From: Segatella oulorum JCM 14966
GTDB lineage: Bacteria > Bacteroidota > Bacteroidia > Bacteroidales > Bacteroidaceae
Assembly: GCF_000613785.1 (NCBI RefSeq)
Contig: NZ_BAJQ01000003.1
Coordinates: 1-64,000, forward strand
Reading direction: 5' to 3'
DNA length: 64,000 nucleotides
Numbering within the stretch: position 1 is the first letter of the stretch; the number at the start of each line of letters is the position of its first letter. Below the pieces are notes generated by a model. That model was not told the DNA's origin. It saw nothing but the letters and a program-made list of their open reading frames with translations, and did no database searches. Shown piece by piece: positions 1 to 9,508 of this stretch. The position numbers were made by a program, and so were the translations under genes.

Positions 1-738
1 ACACACCCGTTTCAACAGGCGCAGAAAACGCTACTTGAGAACCGTTGTCCTCAAAAGCGAGTGCAAAGGTAATGCAAATATAAACAAACACCAAAACTTT
101 TTCAAAGAAAATTCAAAAATAAATTATCTTTTTCGATTTACACAACAAAATAGAGAGAAATTGCGTGGCACTTCCACACTAAACTTATACCCCAATCGGG
201 CTAAAGAGACTATCTAAGCCTACTCCTTACCTTATTATATATAAAGGGGTCATCATGATATATAAAGGAGTCATCGCACCATCAGTTAACCAACCCATCC
301 TCTAATCGTCCTCCTATCGCCATAACCACAAAAAGATGCCCTACCAAAGTGATGCGATTTGCCCTGCAATCTCGCCCACTTTATGACACTATCTCCACCA
401 TATTGCCCAGCAAACTACCCTTATTTTAAGATTGTCCTATTTATACTTATGTTAATGCTGCTATGTTCCTTACCAGCTTTCTTCCTAAAATCAAATATGT
501 AAGCAGCCTTGATGTACCCTCTTTTACTGATATCACCGCGACTCATGAACCCCATGAAACAGGCAAACTCCATAATCCACATTTCCTTTATATCGAGCAT
601 GTTTTGCAAGCTCTTGCTTAATCTTACAAGACTACCTCTGCAAAACAGTCGACAAGCCGTGTGCAACAGCACCATTAAGAAGTTCACCATCAAGGGTGGG
701 CTGCATCAAAACAGCCTACAAGTTGTACTGAAAAGGGT
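1..738. other. intergenic / window edge, no supported gene
   Basis: No convincing gene is seen. A minus-strand open frame at 421-693 (90 codons) has no recognisable family and no -7 box. A 15-bp direct repeat with one mismatch lies at 240-254 and 261-275. A copy of a dispersed intergenic motif (ATCTC, three variable bases, CATATTGC) lies at about 389-406; other copies are near 18.7, 25.2, 40.4 and 61.0 kb. Confidence 0.5.
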
Positions 739-2139
739 TCAAACAGACGCGCCTTCCTTCTCTAATTGCAAACGATTGCGCTCATTGAGTGAGTCGATGA
801 GCCGTTGTTTACGCTTGTTGGCCATCAACCGATGCACGAAGATATGGGGCAAGGCTACACCTAAGGCGATACAAAGAATCACCAAAGAAGCCTTGATGAG
901 GTTATTCAAACCGAAGAGCACTTGGTCGACCGAGCCATCCATCTCGATGAAAGCGAAGAGTGCCCGATACATAAACACACCTGGAACCATGGGGATGACG
1001 CTGGGAATAGAGAGGCATTGATGGGGCGTGTGATACCAGTGTTGTGCACGGGTGATAATCAAACTAATGAGCACCGAGCCTGCCAACGAACCAATGATGA
1101 TGCCTTGGTCGAGCCCAATGTTGCCGTTGCTATCGCCCAGATTGACAAAGTTTCGGGTGCAGACAGCAATAATTCCGCCTAAGGCAATGGGCAAAAGCAA
1201 GCGCTTGGGCGTGCTGTAAATCATCGAAAAGCCCATGGCCGAGATCGCAGCAGCGATGGCAAACTCCCAATAAGAATGGTGGGGTATCATCGAAAGGTCG
1301 GTGACAAAGTTGTTGATGCCGCAAATCTTAATGGCCAAAGCAATGCCAAACGACATCGAACCCACAATCAGCAAGGTGTTTGTGGCACGTGTGATGCCGG
1401 TCTCAATATGCCCATCGAGCATGTCGCTTACAAAGTTAATGAGCGGCACACCGGGCACAATGAAGAGCGCACAAGCCAACAACGGATGCCAAGGTGTGGC
1501 CGAATGGAGGAACTGAGGTGTATAGGCGGCGAACGAACCTACCGACAACAACGAGAAAAGCCATGCGATCATGGTGGCCACAAAGGCCGAGATACCCGTG
1601 CCGGCATACACATTCGTGCCGCGCTTTCCCAAATACATTTTCAATCGAAAGCCCAAGATAGCGGCGATAGATGCATAGAAAAACGAGACCCAATCGCATC
1701 CAAACTGAATGCAGAAACCACCACAGGCAAAGCCGCTTCCGATGGCTACCTGCCAAGGTGTGTAGCGATTTCGCTTCATTCCCAATTCGCTCAGCACTGC
1801 CTCATATTCGTCTAAGGTCATATCTTCGGCAATGCTGCGCCACGAAAGTCGACTCACCTCCGAGATAACCGCCATGTCGATGATATGCTTTTTGCAATGG
1901 CGGAAGTTGGTATAAGAATGGGTGTCGTCGTGATAATTCACCATGAGAATGGTGTAGTTGACATACAAATGCAGATGTTCGCTGCGCAAACCCAAATAAG
2001 CTATGGTGCGTTTCAACGTGCGCATGATGCGCGTTGTGTCGGCTGAGCACTCCATCAACAAACAACCTGTTCGCAAGAGGAGGTCTAATTTGCGATTAAC
2101 GACCTCCGCGCTATCCCTTAAAACAAATTTGTCATCCAT
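739..2139 (-). CDS. threonine/serine exporter family protein (ThrE-like, fused DUF1212/DUF3815 domains)
   Basis: About 466 residues. The soluble N-terminal part (roughly the first 120 residues after the start) and the following membrane segments match the ThrE/YjjP-type DUF1212 domain; the C-terminal half carries a second bundle of membrane segments like YjjB/DUF3815. Fused forms of this family export threonine and serine across the inner membrane; the substrate here is inferred. The longest open frame begins at 2199, but a good -7 box (TATCTTTG on the minus strand, 2158-2165) lies inside that extension, so the ATG at 2139 (MDDKFVL) is the likely start. The gene stands alone and converges with nothing obvious at its 3' end. 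Confidence 0.85.
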   Translation of the reverse strand: MDDKFVLRDSAEVVNRKLDLLLRTGCLLMECSADTTRIMRTLKRTIAYLGLRSEHLHLYVNYTILMVNYHDDTHSYTNFRHCKKHIIDMAVISEVSRLSWRSIAEDMTLDEYEAVLSELGMKRNRYTPWQVAIGSGFACGGFCIQFGCDWVSFFYASIAAILGFRLKMYLGKRGTNVYAGTGISAFVATMIAWLFSLLSVGSFAAYTPQFLHSATPWHPLLACALFIVPGVPLINFVSDMLDGHIETGITRATNTLLIVGSMSFGIALAIKICGINNFVTDLSMIPHHSYWEFAIAAAISAMGFSMIYSTPKRLLLPIALGGIIAVCTRNFVNLGDSNGNIGLDQGIIIGSLAGSVLISLIITRAQHWYHTPHQCLSIPSVIPMVPGVFMYRALFAFIEMDGSVDQVLFGLNNLIKASLVILCIALGVALPHIFVHRLMANKRKQRLIDSLNERNRLQLEKEGASV

Positions 2140-2157
2140 ACGTTTACAATTCTGCTG

Positions 2158-2165
2158 CAAAGATA
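2158..2165 (-). promoter_or_regulatory. -7 promoter box of the ThrE-like gene
   Basis: TATCTTTG on the minus strand, preceding the ATG at 2139 by about 19 bases. It matches the Bacteroidetes sigma-ABfr -7 consensus and fixes the start. Confidence 0.6.
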
Positions 2166-2309
2166 ACATTTTTCCGCGGAATAAGTTTCGCCGTCGCATG
2201 GCAAACTCATTTTTTCTTCGTTACCACCCCCCAGTCCCGCATTTCTCATTCTTTAACGCTCGCCAGCGGCTTTCATTGCCCACGCATCCACTGCTTTGAA
2301 AAAAAGCAT

Positions 2310-2317
2310 TACCTTTG
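2310..2317 (+). promoter_or_regulatory. -7 promoter box of the PBP4-like gene
   Basis: TACCTTTG followed by GCAAC, 23 bases before the paired ATG codons at 2338/2341. It lies inside the longer open frame that begins at 2296, arguing for the later start. Confidence 0.6.
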
Positions 2318-2340
2318 CAACACAACTCAAAACAGAAATG

Positions 2341-3584
2341 ATGAAACTAAAAATAATCGTCCCTGCCCTGCTCGGCGCCATGGCTTTAACGCTGACATGC
2401 GGCGCATGCGGAGGAGGAAAAAGCAACGACAAGCAAAACAAACCGGCCGCTGTGCCTAAAGATATTGCTGTAGACCAACAGCTCAGAAGCCGCCTTGAGG
2501 CCTTTGCCGAAGGCATGAAGTTGCGCGGTGTGTTTGGTTTTCAGGTGTACGACATCACAGCCAACAAGCCCGTTTATGGCTATCACGAGCACCGCACGCA
2601 ACCTTCGGCTTCGTGTTTAAAACTGCTCACGGGCGTGGCGGGACTTCATTTCTTAGGCACCCACTACAACTATCGCACAGCCATCTTCACCAAAGGTCGG
2701 CAAGTGGGCGACACATTGCAGGGCGATGTGAGTTTCAAAGCCGATTTAGACCCCATGCTGCAACCCGACGACCTCGATATGTTTGTGCAGGCGTTGCGCC
2801 GCAAAGGCATTCAAAACATTGCAGGAAAGCTCATCTTCGACCTCGTACTCACCGACCCTGTCACGAGCGAAGCCCATTGGTATCCGTGGGATTTGTCGTT
2901 TTCGCATTATGGACTGCTCTATAAAGGCGAGGCGAAAGTGAAACAAGCCTTGCAGCAAAGTCTTCGTCATGCAGGCATCATGGTGAGCGATGAGCAGATG
3001 GTTGTGGCCAAGACACCCACCGGTTCGCATTGCCTGTTCCGCTTCTATCGGTCCATTGATCGCGTCATTCAGCGCATGTGGAAGAACAGTTCCAACACCC
3101 AAGCCACCTCCTTGCTCTACACCATCGGCCATTATTACGACCCCAAACAGGTGCCGGCCGAGGCGGGTTTGGCCTATTTGCGCCACTTCATGCGCAAGAA
3201 TTTACAGCTCAAAGACACAGCGCTCGTCATTCATGATGCTGCGGTCTGTGCACGCAAAACCAGCTTTCGCCCGACGCCTTGGTCATCATTCTGCGCTATG
3301 GTTACGCCCATCCTGCCATCTACGGGCAGCTGCAGCGCAACCTTTCCATCGCAGGTGTCGACGGAACGCTGCACAGCTTGCTGCGAAGTGACAAGCTAAA
3401 AGGAAAAATTCATGGCAAAACGGGCACCCTCTCCCACCCCTATGGCATCAGTTCTTTGGCGGGTTACGCCACGGGCAGCAACGGTCATCTGCTGGCTTTT
3501 GCCATCATGGACCATCAGATGTCGGTGTTGGATGCGCGCGTGTTGCAACGAGAACTCTGCACAGTGCTCGTCGACAAGCCTTAA
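2341..3584 (+). CDS. dacB: D-alanyl-D-alanine carboxypeptidase, PBP4/S13 type, frameshifted at about 3238
   Basis: Periplasmic penicillin-binding protein that trims or cleaves peptidoglycan peptides. Residues 1-25 look like a signal peptide with cysteines at 20 and 23, so it may be a lipoprotein. All three serine-acyl-enzyme motifs are visible: SCLK at residues 91-94, an SSN motif in the middle, and HGKTGT near the C-terminus. The third lies in another frame: after GAT at 3235-3237 one G appears to be missing, and adding it gives DGCGLCTQ then LSPDALV and the normal C-terminal part to 3584. The joined protein of about 415 residues is slightly short for S13 enzymes. In the sequence as given the frame runs on to 3399 with unrelated residues. 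A one-base sequencing deletion is the simplest reading. Confidence 0.82.
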
Positions 3585-3787
3585 CCCCCAGGCAAATCGG
3601 TGCAGAAGGTGATTTCGATGGACTGCAAAAGCCGTTCTCAGCCCGCTCAAAACACCACCATATTAGCGCACATTTACGCACAGGTTGCAACCCAATAGTG
3701 CACGTTTTCGGCCACAATATTGCTCACATTACAAAAACGCTCAATACAAACAAAATAACCATTTACATGCAATCCACCCAAACGAAA

Positions 3788-3848
3788 TGCGTAGGGGCGG
3801 TACCTGTGTGCCCGCCCGAACGTCCGCGCAGCGGCGTTTCCATACCCT
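3788..3848. repeat. small GC-rich palindromic element (REP-like) abutting the IS
   Basis: A GC-rich stretch begins with GTAGGGGCGG, contains a GGGCGG/CCGCCC inverted pair, and ends with CCCTAC, so its outer ends are inverted copies of GTAGGG. It contrasts with the AT-rich surroundings and touches the left end of the IS982-family element. It resembles short dispersed palindromic intergenic elements of Prevotella; only one copy is present here, so the repeat call rests on structure alone. Confidence 0.4.
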
Positions 3849-4897
3849 ACGCAAGTTCGGGATAAGAAAATTGCTTAAAAAGTTGGTAATCTCGCTATTA
3901 TTTTGTAACTTTATAGCTGTGAATCAGTAACTTATAAAATAAACATAGCGATGATTACCAAGGACAAAGCTACAGAAATATTCTGTATTATCGATGAGTT
4001 TGACAAGAATTTGGATGGTGAACTGAAGAAAAACCTGCGTTTACCCAACCAGGATGGTAATGGGAAACGTTACAGAAATCATAAAGGAAGGCTTTCCGAA
4101 AGTGAGGTGATGACGATTTTCATATGCTATCATTTCGGCACCTATCGCAATTTTAAGGAGTATTATCTGAATTGCATCCGCAGCTGCTTCCACAAAGAGT
4201 TCCCCCATGCGGTATCCTATAATCGTTTTGTAGAGCTCATGCCTCGTGTATTCTGCAAAATGATGCTCTTTATGAAGCTCTATGCTTTCGGCAAGTGTAC
4301 GGGGATAACGTTCGTTGATAGCACAATGATCCCCGTATGTCACAACGTAAGAAGGTATTTCAATAAGGTCTTTTCGGGGCTCGCCAAGAATGGAAAAGGG
4401 ACTATGGGTTGGTGTCATGGCTTCAAACTTCACCTGCTTTGCAATGATTCGGGTGAGGTAATCACATTCTGTCTTACCGGGGCCAACGTCGATGACAGGG
4501 ATAGCAGGGTGTGGAATGTATTTACAAAGGTGCTCTATGGAAAGGTCTTTGCTGACAGAGGATATATTAAGCAAGAACTCTTCGAGAGTCTATTCAGTCA
4601 AGGTATTCTGGGCTCGTTCATGGGCTAAAGGCTAAAATGAAGAACAAGCTGATGCCCATGTGGGATAAGATAATGTTAAGAAAACGCTATATCATCGAGT
4701 GCATCAATGAACTTTTGAAGAATAAAGCTAATCTCGTACACTCGCGACATCGCTCGATACACAACTTCATTATGAACCTATGTTCTGCCCTAACAGCCTA
4801 TTGCTTTTTGACAATAAACCTGAGGCTCTACCTGTTTATGTTGAGAAATCAAAGCAGTTAGAACTGTTTGCATACTGAACTTATCCCGAACTCGAGT
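3849..4897 (+). mobile_element. IS982-family insertion sequence, about 1.05 kb
   Basis: A transposase gene is flanked by inverted ends. The inner 13 bases AGTTCGGGATAAG (3854-3866) are repeated perfectly inverted at 4880-4892. Allowing two mismatches the match extends outward by five bases to AC at 3849 and to the complementary GT at 4897. IS982 elements usually have AC-starting ends and a length near 1 kb, both met here. No target duplication is evident in the immediate flanks (CCATACCCT versus AATAAAAAC), so the flanks may have changed since insertion. Confidence 0.8.
3951..4861 (+). CDS. IS982-family DDE transposase, frameshifted at about 4610
   Basis: Catalyses cut-and-paste movement of the element. 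The first 222 residues carry family signatures (GRLSESEVMTI, SYNRFVELM, CTGITFVDST, GWCHGFKLHL, ANVDDRD), including the first two acidic catalytic residues. The remainder (KNKLMPMWDKI, LRKRYIIE, HSRHRSIHNF) continues in another frame from about 4610. Adding one G to the GGG run at 4610-4612 joins them as one protein of about 300 residues, normal for IS982. In the given sequence the first frame stops at 4628. Either the copy is inactive or this is another one-base sequencing deletion. Confidence 0.82.
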
Positions 4898-4944
4898 AAT
4901 AAAAACACTCAAAGACCGGCCACATGACGGCAGATAATTGCCCT

Positions 4945-4979
4945 AAAAAAGCTCCTGCTCAAACTTGTCGAGCAGGGGC
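4945..4979 (-). terminator. intrinsic terminator of the sulfatase gene
   Basis: Read on the minus strand, GCCCCTGCTC (4970-4979) pairs with GAGCAGGAGC (4951-4960) across a 9-base loop, followed by TTTTTT. It lies 20 bases beyond the sulfatase stop. Confidence 0.75.
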
Positions 4980-4998
4980 ATTCGGTTCCTAAACACAT

Positions 4999-6533
4999 TC
5001 ACTGCACCGACTTCGGCGGCAGTGTGACGGGGAACAGTGAGCTGTCGACATGCTCTTGATAGATGATGTCGACGAGTTGTTGCACGAGATTGGGATGCTC
5101 GGCGGCGAGGTCGTGGTCCTCGTGCAAATCGGTTTCGAGATTATAGAGATGGGGCACACCCTTGATGACCACCAATTTCCAATCGCCTCGGCGCACGGCA
5201 ATCTGGTTGGTTTCAGCAAACTCCCAATAGAGATGGGGGTGGCGTTGCTGTGCGGTATCGTGCCCAAGGAGCGTTGGCACGATGGAAAGTCCGTCGAAAT
5301 AGTCGGTCTTTAAGCGGCGGTTGCGATAGCGTTGGGTACAATTTTTCACGCCAGCCAACTCGCTAAACGTAGGCATGAGGTCGTAGAAAGCAAAGGGCAA
5401 CGCGCTGACTTGCCCGGCTGCGATGTGGCCTTTCCAACGGGCAATAAACGGAATTCGAATGCCGCCCTCGTAGCATTGTCGTTTGAGTCCGCGCAGCTTT
5501 CCATCGCGATTGAAGAATGTGGGGTCGGCACCTCCCTCCTCGTGGGGGCCGTTATCGCTGGTAAAAATCACGAGCGTGTTGTCGTCGAGCCCTTTGCGTT
5601 TAAGCAGCGCCACAATCTCGCCCACGTAGGCATCCAAACGGGTTATCATAGCAGCAAACTGCGCATGGGTGTGCTCCACAGCGTTGTAGCGCGATGGTTC
5701 CTGCCCGCCCCAGGTTTTATCGACAAAGAACCGCTTCTTGTAGAACGCTACCAACGAGTCGTTGGGCTGTGCCAATTCGGCATGGGGCAGCGTGTAGGTG
5801 AGCACTCCAAAGAAGGGTTTGCCGGGCGTTTGCGCCTCAAGCCATTGCAAAGCGTGGCGATGAATGAGGTCGGCCGAATAGGCTGTGCGCTTGTGATAGT
5901 CGTCACCAAACATGGGATAGGCGATATTCTCGTCTAACACCACGCGCCTCACGCCTTTGTCGCCCTGCGCCCGGCTGTAGGCATTGAGGAAATTGGGGTA
6001 GTAGAGATGGGCCTGAAACTGGCAGATGTAGCCAAAGAACTCGTCAACACCGCGCTTATCGGGTGTGGAAACCGATCCTTCGTAGCCGCCCGCCCACTTA
6101 CCAAACATGCCCGTCTGATAGCCGTTGGCTTTCATGATTTCGGTCAGAAGGATGTGGTTGGGGTCGTAGGGATGTTGCCCCACAACGGCAAAGTCGGTGT
6201 TTTGGCCATACTTCACGGTGTGCTGGGCATCCCAATATTCCTTGTTGCCGCGCACTTCGGTGTGTCCGCTGTGCTGCCCCGTCATGAAACACGCCCGCGA
6301 CGGTGCGCTCACAGGTGCTCCGGCATAGGCCTGAGTGAAGCGCATGCCCTCGGAAGCCATGCGGTCGATGTTGGGTGTGAGGATGTAGGGCTGTCCATAG
6401 CAGCCCAAATCGCCATAGCCCATATCGTCGCACATGATGTAGAGGATGTTGGGCTTCGTAGTTTTTGCGGCCTGCACCGGCAGCAGGGCAAACCATGCTG
6501 CGGCGTGAGCCAAAGCGATGAAAATGTTTTCAT
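4999..6533 (-). CDS. secreted sulfatase, serine-type (formylglycine-dependent), break in the signal peptide
   Basis: Hydrolyses sulfate esters, typically on host or algal glycans, in the periplasm. The maturation motif SAPSR (residues about 69-73 counting from 6513) is the Ser-type form, which needs an anSME radical SAM maturase. The metal-binding pair in MCDDMGYGD and the TSDNGPHEEGG motif are present. Counted from the TTG at 6513 the open frame has no proper start. An ATG at 6533 begins MKTFSSL in another frame; adding one T to the TTT run near 6514-6516 gives MKTFSSLLAHAAAW, a normal signal peptide. I therefore take 6533 as the start with a one-base deletion. A susD remnant directly upstream shows it once belonged to a polysaccharide utilisation locus. 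Confidence 0.85.
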
Positions 6534-6540
6534 TGTTCGT

Positions 6541-6720
6541 TTAATTGTTTAATCCGAAAAGTTCGTTGTAACCGGGGTTCTGTGTGAGCTGCTTGTTGAG
6601 CACAATCTGGCTTGTGGGAACCATACTCAGATAATAGGTATCGAGCCACCCGCCGTGCACAAGCGGACTTTCATAGGTGTAAATCCAGCCACTTCCGGCG
6701 CTGTTGTGCTCCCCACATAC
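6541..6720 (-). pseudogene. C-terminal remnant of a SusD/RagB lipoprotein gene
   Basis: On the minus strand an open frame ending with TAA at 6541-6543 encodes roughly the last 60 residues of a SusD-family protein, including GGWLDTYYLSMVPTSQI and the typical C-terminal LTQNPGYN block. SusD proteins bind glycans at the outer membrane with a SusC TonB receptor. The rest of susD and any susC are absent: the frame runs into the WG-repeat gene at 6722. The stub sits just 8 bases upstream of the sulfatase start, so it is probably what is left of a susC-susD-sulfatase operon after replacement of its upstream part. The exact left junction cannot be fixed from this sequence. Confidence 0.75.
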
Positions 6721-6721
6721 A

Positions 6722-7234
6722 TTATTTCTCTTTGTGTGATATAAAATACCATTGGTCGGATTGCCAATATTCGTGGTGATCTATATCTTGACTGTCTACC
6801 AACAATGTCCCCACATCCGTTACTTTTGCTTTCCCGTTTGTGAAGGGATATGCAAATTTGTATTTCGGAGGAATGACAAGGTCTCCTATGGTGTCAGCAA
6901 ATCCCATCAGTCCATTCTTGTTTACTATTCTAAAAAGTCCCTCTTTAGGAGCGTCAGGACCGTTATCATACTTAAAAACATCAAAAAGGTATTTCCCTTT
7001 CTCATTGAAACATTGAATATGCCCCGCACAGTCTGCAACAAACCCAATGCGGATAATTGTATCCGTATAAACCCATGGATACACGCAGTCAATGATTGTA
7101 TCACCCTTTGCGTTGACATATCCATATCGTCCATCTTTCTCTATGACGAACAGCCTGCTGTCTTCTTTCCGATAACAGGAAAACAAAAGAACAAGAGCAG
7201 AAATAGTTGTGAACAACTTAATGAAGGTTCTCAT
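6722..7234 (-). CDS. WG-repeat lipoprotein
   Basis: 170 residues with an N-terminal lipoprotein signal (hydrophobic stretch ending LLFSC at about residues 16-20) followed by WG-type beta repeats: GRYGYVNAKGDTIID near residue 36 and GLMGFADTIGDLVIPPKY near 108. Such proteins are surface or periplasmic lipoproteins of unknown function. It has its own promoter (7298-7305) and its 3' end abuts the susD stub, so it is probably a later insertion at the edge of a decayed polysaccharide locus. No partner gene is evident. Confidence 0.75.
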   Translation of the reverse strand: MRTFIKLFTTISALVLLFSCYRKEDSRLFVIEKDGRYGYVNAKGDTIIDCVYPWVYTDTIIRIGFVADCAGHIQCFNEKGKYLFDVFKYDNGPDAPKEGLFRIVNKNGLMGFADTIGDLVIPPKYKFAYPFTNGKAKVTDVGTLLVDSQDIDHHEYWQSDQWYFISHKEK

Positions 7235-7297
7235 TCTGTCACCATTTAATTTTATACAATACAGCTATGCCACATCGGGTTAAAGCGTTTGTTTTTG

Positions 7298-7305
7298 CAA
7301 AGGTA
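7298..7305 (-). promoter_or_regulatory. -7 promoter box of the WG-repeat gene
   Basis: TACCTTTG on the minus strand followed by GC, about 64 bases before the start at 7234. Confidence 0.55.
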
Positions 7306-7412
7306 GTTTTTTCATCGGAAAACAAGAAAAAATAAAGTAGAATGTTTCTCCCTGCGATACTTCTTCCACAGACATTTATTGGAAGTGTTGAAACACGACC
7401 TGGTGCGCCTGT

Positions 7413-8258
7413 CTATTCATTCGTCGCTGCAAAATGAGCGCGATTGAAAAAGAGTTGGCGGTCTTTTAGCACGACAATGACAGAGAGTGCAAGCAACAAA
7501 AGGGTTTGAATGCACTTGCTATCGGGGTGGGTAGAGAATATTTCATTGAAATATCCTGCCGTGATATGGAACACGATTGCCACGAGAACGTTACGGTTGG
7601 TTTTGTAATAAAGCCAGTTCATCAGAATAACAAATGGAAAAATGCTGACGATGAAGTTCAAACTGTATAGCCATCCTTCATGCACTACGTTAGCATGATA
7701 GTAGCCTTTGATACCGGCAAGGGGGAAATGCCAAACAGCCCAATAGGCCGCAAAAACGATAGAGGTCTTAAAAAGGTTCATTTGTAAACGCAAACTGTCG
7801 GTGCCATAACCATGCCATGCAAGTTCTTCGAGCGTAGGTGCAAGGATAAGCAGAAACCATACGGGAAAGACACCCGAGGTGAATGTATAATGACCTGTAA
7901 TGATAAACTGGGAAGGACTATAGCCAAAGAGCAACGATATTGCCATGGCACACAGAATACTTGCAGGCATCAACAAGCAAGCCGCGAGGTAATAGGACCA
8001 CTTATTGGGTGACAAATTCAAGAACCTACCAAAGAAATCCTTTCGCAAAATGCCACTCCTAAGAACCAACATGAGGGTTAAAACCATCGGAAAACAGAGT
8101 CCTATCAGACCTAACAGAGGGGCTACCCATGCACTTTCCGCGTCAATAAGATGGTGACTTACATAACTGGCTGCGAACCAAAAAGCCCAAGGAATAAGTG
8201 TACTTAAAAGATAGAAGAGTGCCGTATGGCGATACTTGCTAACAATATTTTCTTTCAT
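7413..8258 (-). CDS. CPBP family intramembrane glutamic protease (CAAX/Abi type)
   Basis: 281 residues with about seven hydrophobic segments. The segment APTLEELAWHGYG near residue 140 carries the paired glutamates of the CPBP/Abi motif, and WAVWHFPLAGIKG near residue 175 gives the second histidine-containing motif. Members process prenylated or secreted peptides or confer immunity to bacteriocins; the role here is unknown. The usual EExxxR first motif has H where Arg is expected, so activity is uncertain. The gene is alone, with a long AT-rich gap upstream. Confidence 0.8.
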   Translation of the reverse strand: MKENIVSKYRHTALFYLLSTLIPWAFWFAASYVSHHLIDAESAWVAPLLGLIGLCFPMVLTLMLVLRSGILRKDFFGRFLNLSPNKWSYYLAACLLMPASILCAMAISLLFGYSPSQFIITGHYTFTSGVFPVWFLLILAPTLEELAWHGYGTDSLRLQMNLFKTSIVFAAYWAVWHFPLAGIKGYYHANVVHEGWLYSLNFIVSIFPFVILMNWLYYKTNRNVLVAIVFHITAGYFNEIFSTHPDSKCIQTLLLLALSVIVVLKDRQLFFNRAHFAATNE

Positions 8259-8702
8259 ACCGTTTGGTCCTTATAAAAAACAATCCTCGTTGTCATCTAT
8301 TTCCGTTTGCTGCGATGGCAATAAAGATTGACGTTTTACTTCACTTCCTTAAAAATAACAGATGCAAATCATCACTGTGTTCGTGTCGAATGCTACCTAC
8401 ATGCGCAAAAACAAAAACAATAAACGATAATCCAAATGTTACAAAAACGCTTACAAAGATACTTTCCGCATGCCCCTTCAGCGCAGAAAAAGCCTATCAA
8501 ACACGGTTGGTCCGCCACATTTTTTGATTTAAATCATTTCTTGTTAAGTGAAAAAATGCAAACAGATGTGAGAACCACATCAGCACCTTTGCTCGGATAA
8601 ACCATTCGCCTTTTGGTGGGAAAGTGGCCATCAGACATCATAAAGATGAAGAAAAAGCTATTAAAACGGCTCCAGCTACCCATCATTATAACAGAAATTG
8701 TT
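8259..8702. other. AT-rich intergenic region, no supported gene
   Basis: About 440 bases between divergently oriented genes. Short open frames here lack family resemblance. I searched for a reverse transcriptase or structured retron-like RNA next to the ATPase gene and saw none. Confidence 0.4.
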
Positions 8703-8710
8703 TATCTTTG
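8703..8710 (+). promoter_or_regulatory. -7 promoter box of the ATPase-DUF4435 operon
   Basis: TATCTTTG with a TTG-containing stretch about 20 bases upstream; it lies 63 bases before the ATG at 8773. Confidence 0.55.
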
Positions 8711-8772
8711 TCCACATATTGTTCATGATACATGTGCTCATTACATCATGAGCATGCCAAAGATTAGACATT

Positions 8773-9501
8773 ATGCCATACGCAAAGATGAAAGAAATCA
8801 CGACCCGCCTTTGGGGAAAGTACGATGTTCGCTTCACGGCTAACGAAGATATCAATATCATCGTTGGCATCAATGGTAGTGGGAAAACCACCCTATTAGA
8901 TGAAATCAACAAGATGGCCATTGAAAAAGTTGAGGATAAAAACCGGGTCGTATATGTGCCTTCTATCGATAATATCGCCATACGCGACGGACGAAAGGTT
9001 GCCAATGCTTTGACTCAGGATTTGGAATTTTATATGTTTGACATGAAGACCGGGCCTTCAATGATGTACCAACGCATGGCGATGATTGATGCTCCTGCTG
9101 AGAAACAAGCAGAGATGAAAGCACGTATTGGAAATTTCTGCGCGGCTATCAACGGGCTGTTGAAAGAAACTGGTAAGCATATCGAGATTGAAGGAAATAA
9201 GTTCAACATCATTTCTCATGATCAAACGATAATTCCTCTCCATGTATTGTCTTCTGGAGAAAAGCAAATCCTCCTCATCCTACTCCGTGTATTTCTGTTG
9301 GAAGAAAAGGACTCTTACGTGCTACTTGATGAACCCGAGAACTCACTTGACATCAGTTGGCAATTTGAACTCATCAACCTTTTGGTGAAGCTCAATCCTA
9401 ATGCCCAGTACTTCATCACGACTCATTCTCCAAGTATCTTTGGAGATGGATGGGGAAACAAGATTATCTATATGGAAGAGGTAACCACTCCAGTCAAGTA
9501 A
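8773..9501 (+). CDS. ABC/SMC-type AAA ATPase of a two-gene ATPase-DUF4435 module
   Basis: 242 residues. Walker A GINGSGKT at 32-39, ABC signature LSSGEKQ at 159-165, Walker B VLLDEPEN at 183-190 and switch histidine TTHSP at 216-220 are all present, so a complete nucleotide-binding domain is encoded with little else. This belongs to the OLD/AAA_15/AAA_21 type of ATPase often found in phage-defence operons. The next gene starts 7 bases after its stop and encodes a DUF4435 protein, the pairing seen in PARIS (AriA-AriB). AriA is markedly larger, so this is at most a minimal relative. The region is more AT-rich than the neighbouring clpB, consistent with horizontal acquisition. Confidence 0.85.
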   Translation: MPYAKMKEITTRLWGKYDVRFTANEDINIIVGINGSGKTTLLDEINKMAIEKVEDKNRVVYVPSIDNIAIRDGRKVANALTQDLEFYMFDMKTGPSMMYQRMAMIDAPAEKQAEMKARIGNFCAAINGLLKETGKHIEIEGNKFNIISHDQTIIPLHVLSSGEKQILLILLRVFLLEEKDSYVLLDEPENSLDISWQFELINLLVKLNPNAQYFITTHSPSIFGDGWGNKIIYMEEVTTPVK

Positions 9502-9508
9502 TGGCCAC

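Noticed and set aside
421..693. 90-codon minus-strand frame before the ThrE-like gene
   Set aside because: No family resemblance, no -7 box and odd composition; kept only as a note in the intergenic entry.
509..1815. Plus-strand open frames of 60-179 codons antisense to the ThrE-like gene
   Set aside because: They are shadows of the membrane-protein gene on the other strand, with no promoter or recognisable content.
3685..3930. 81-codon frame running through the REP-like element into the IS end
   Set aside because: It spans the IS boundary, so it cannot be an ancestral gene, and no motif is seen.
8259..8772. Retron or reverse transcriptase next to the ATPase-DUF4435 pair
   Set aside because: No reverse transcriptase motif and no long inverted repeat is present in the gap.
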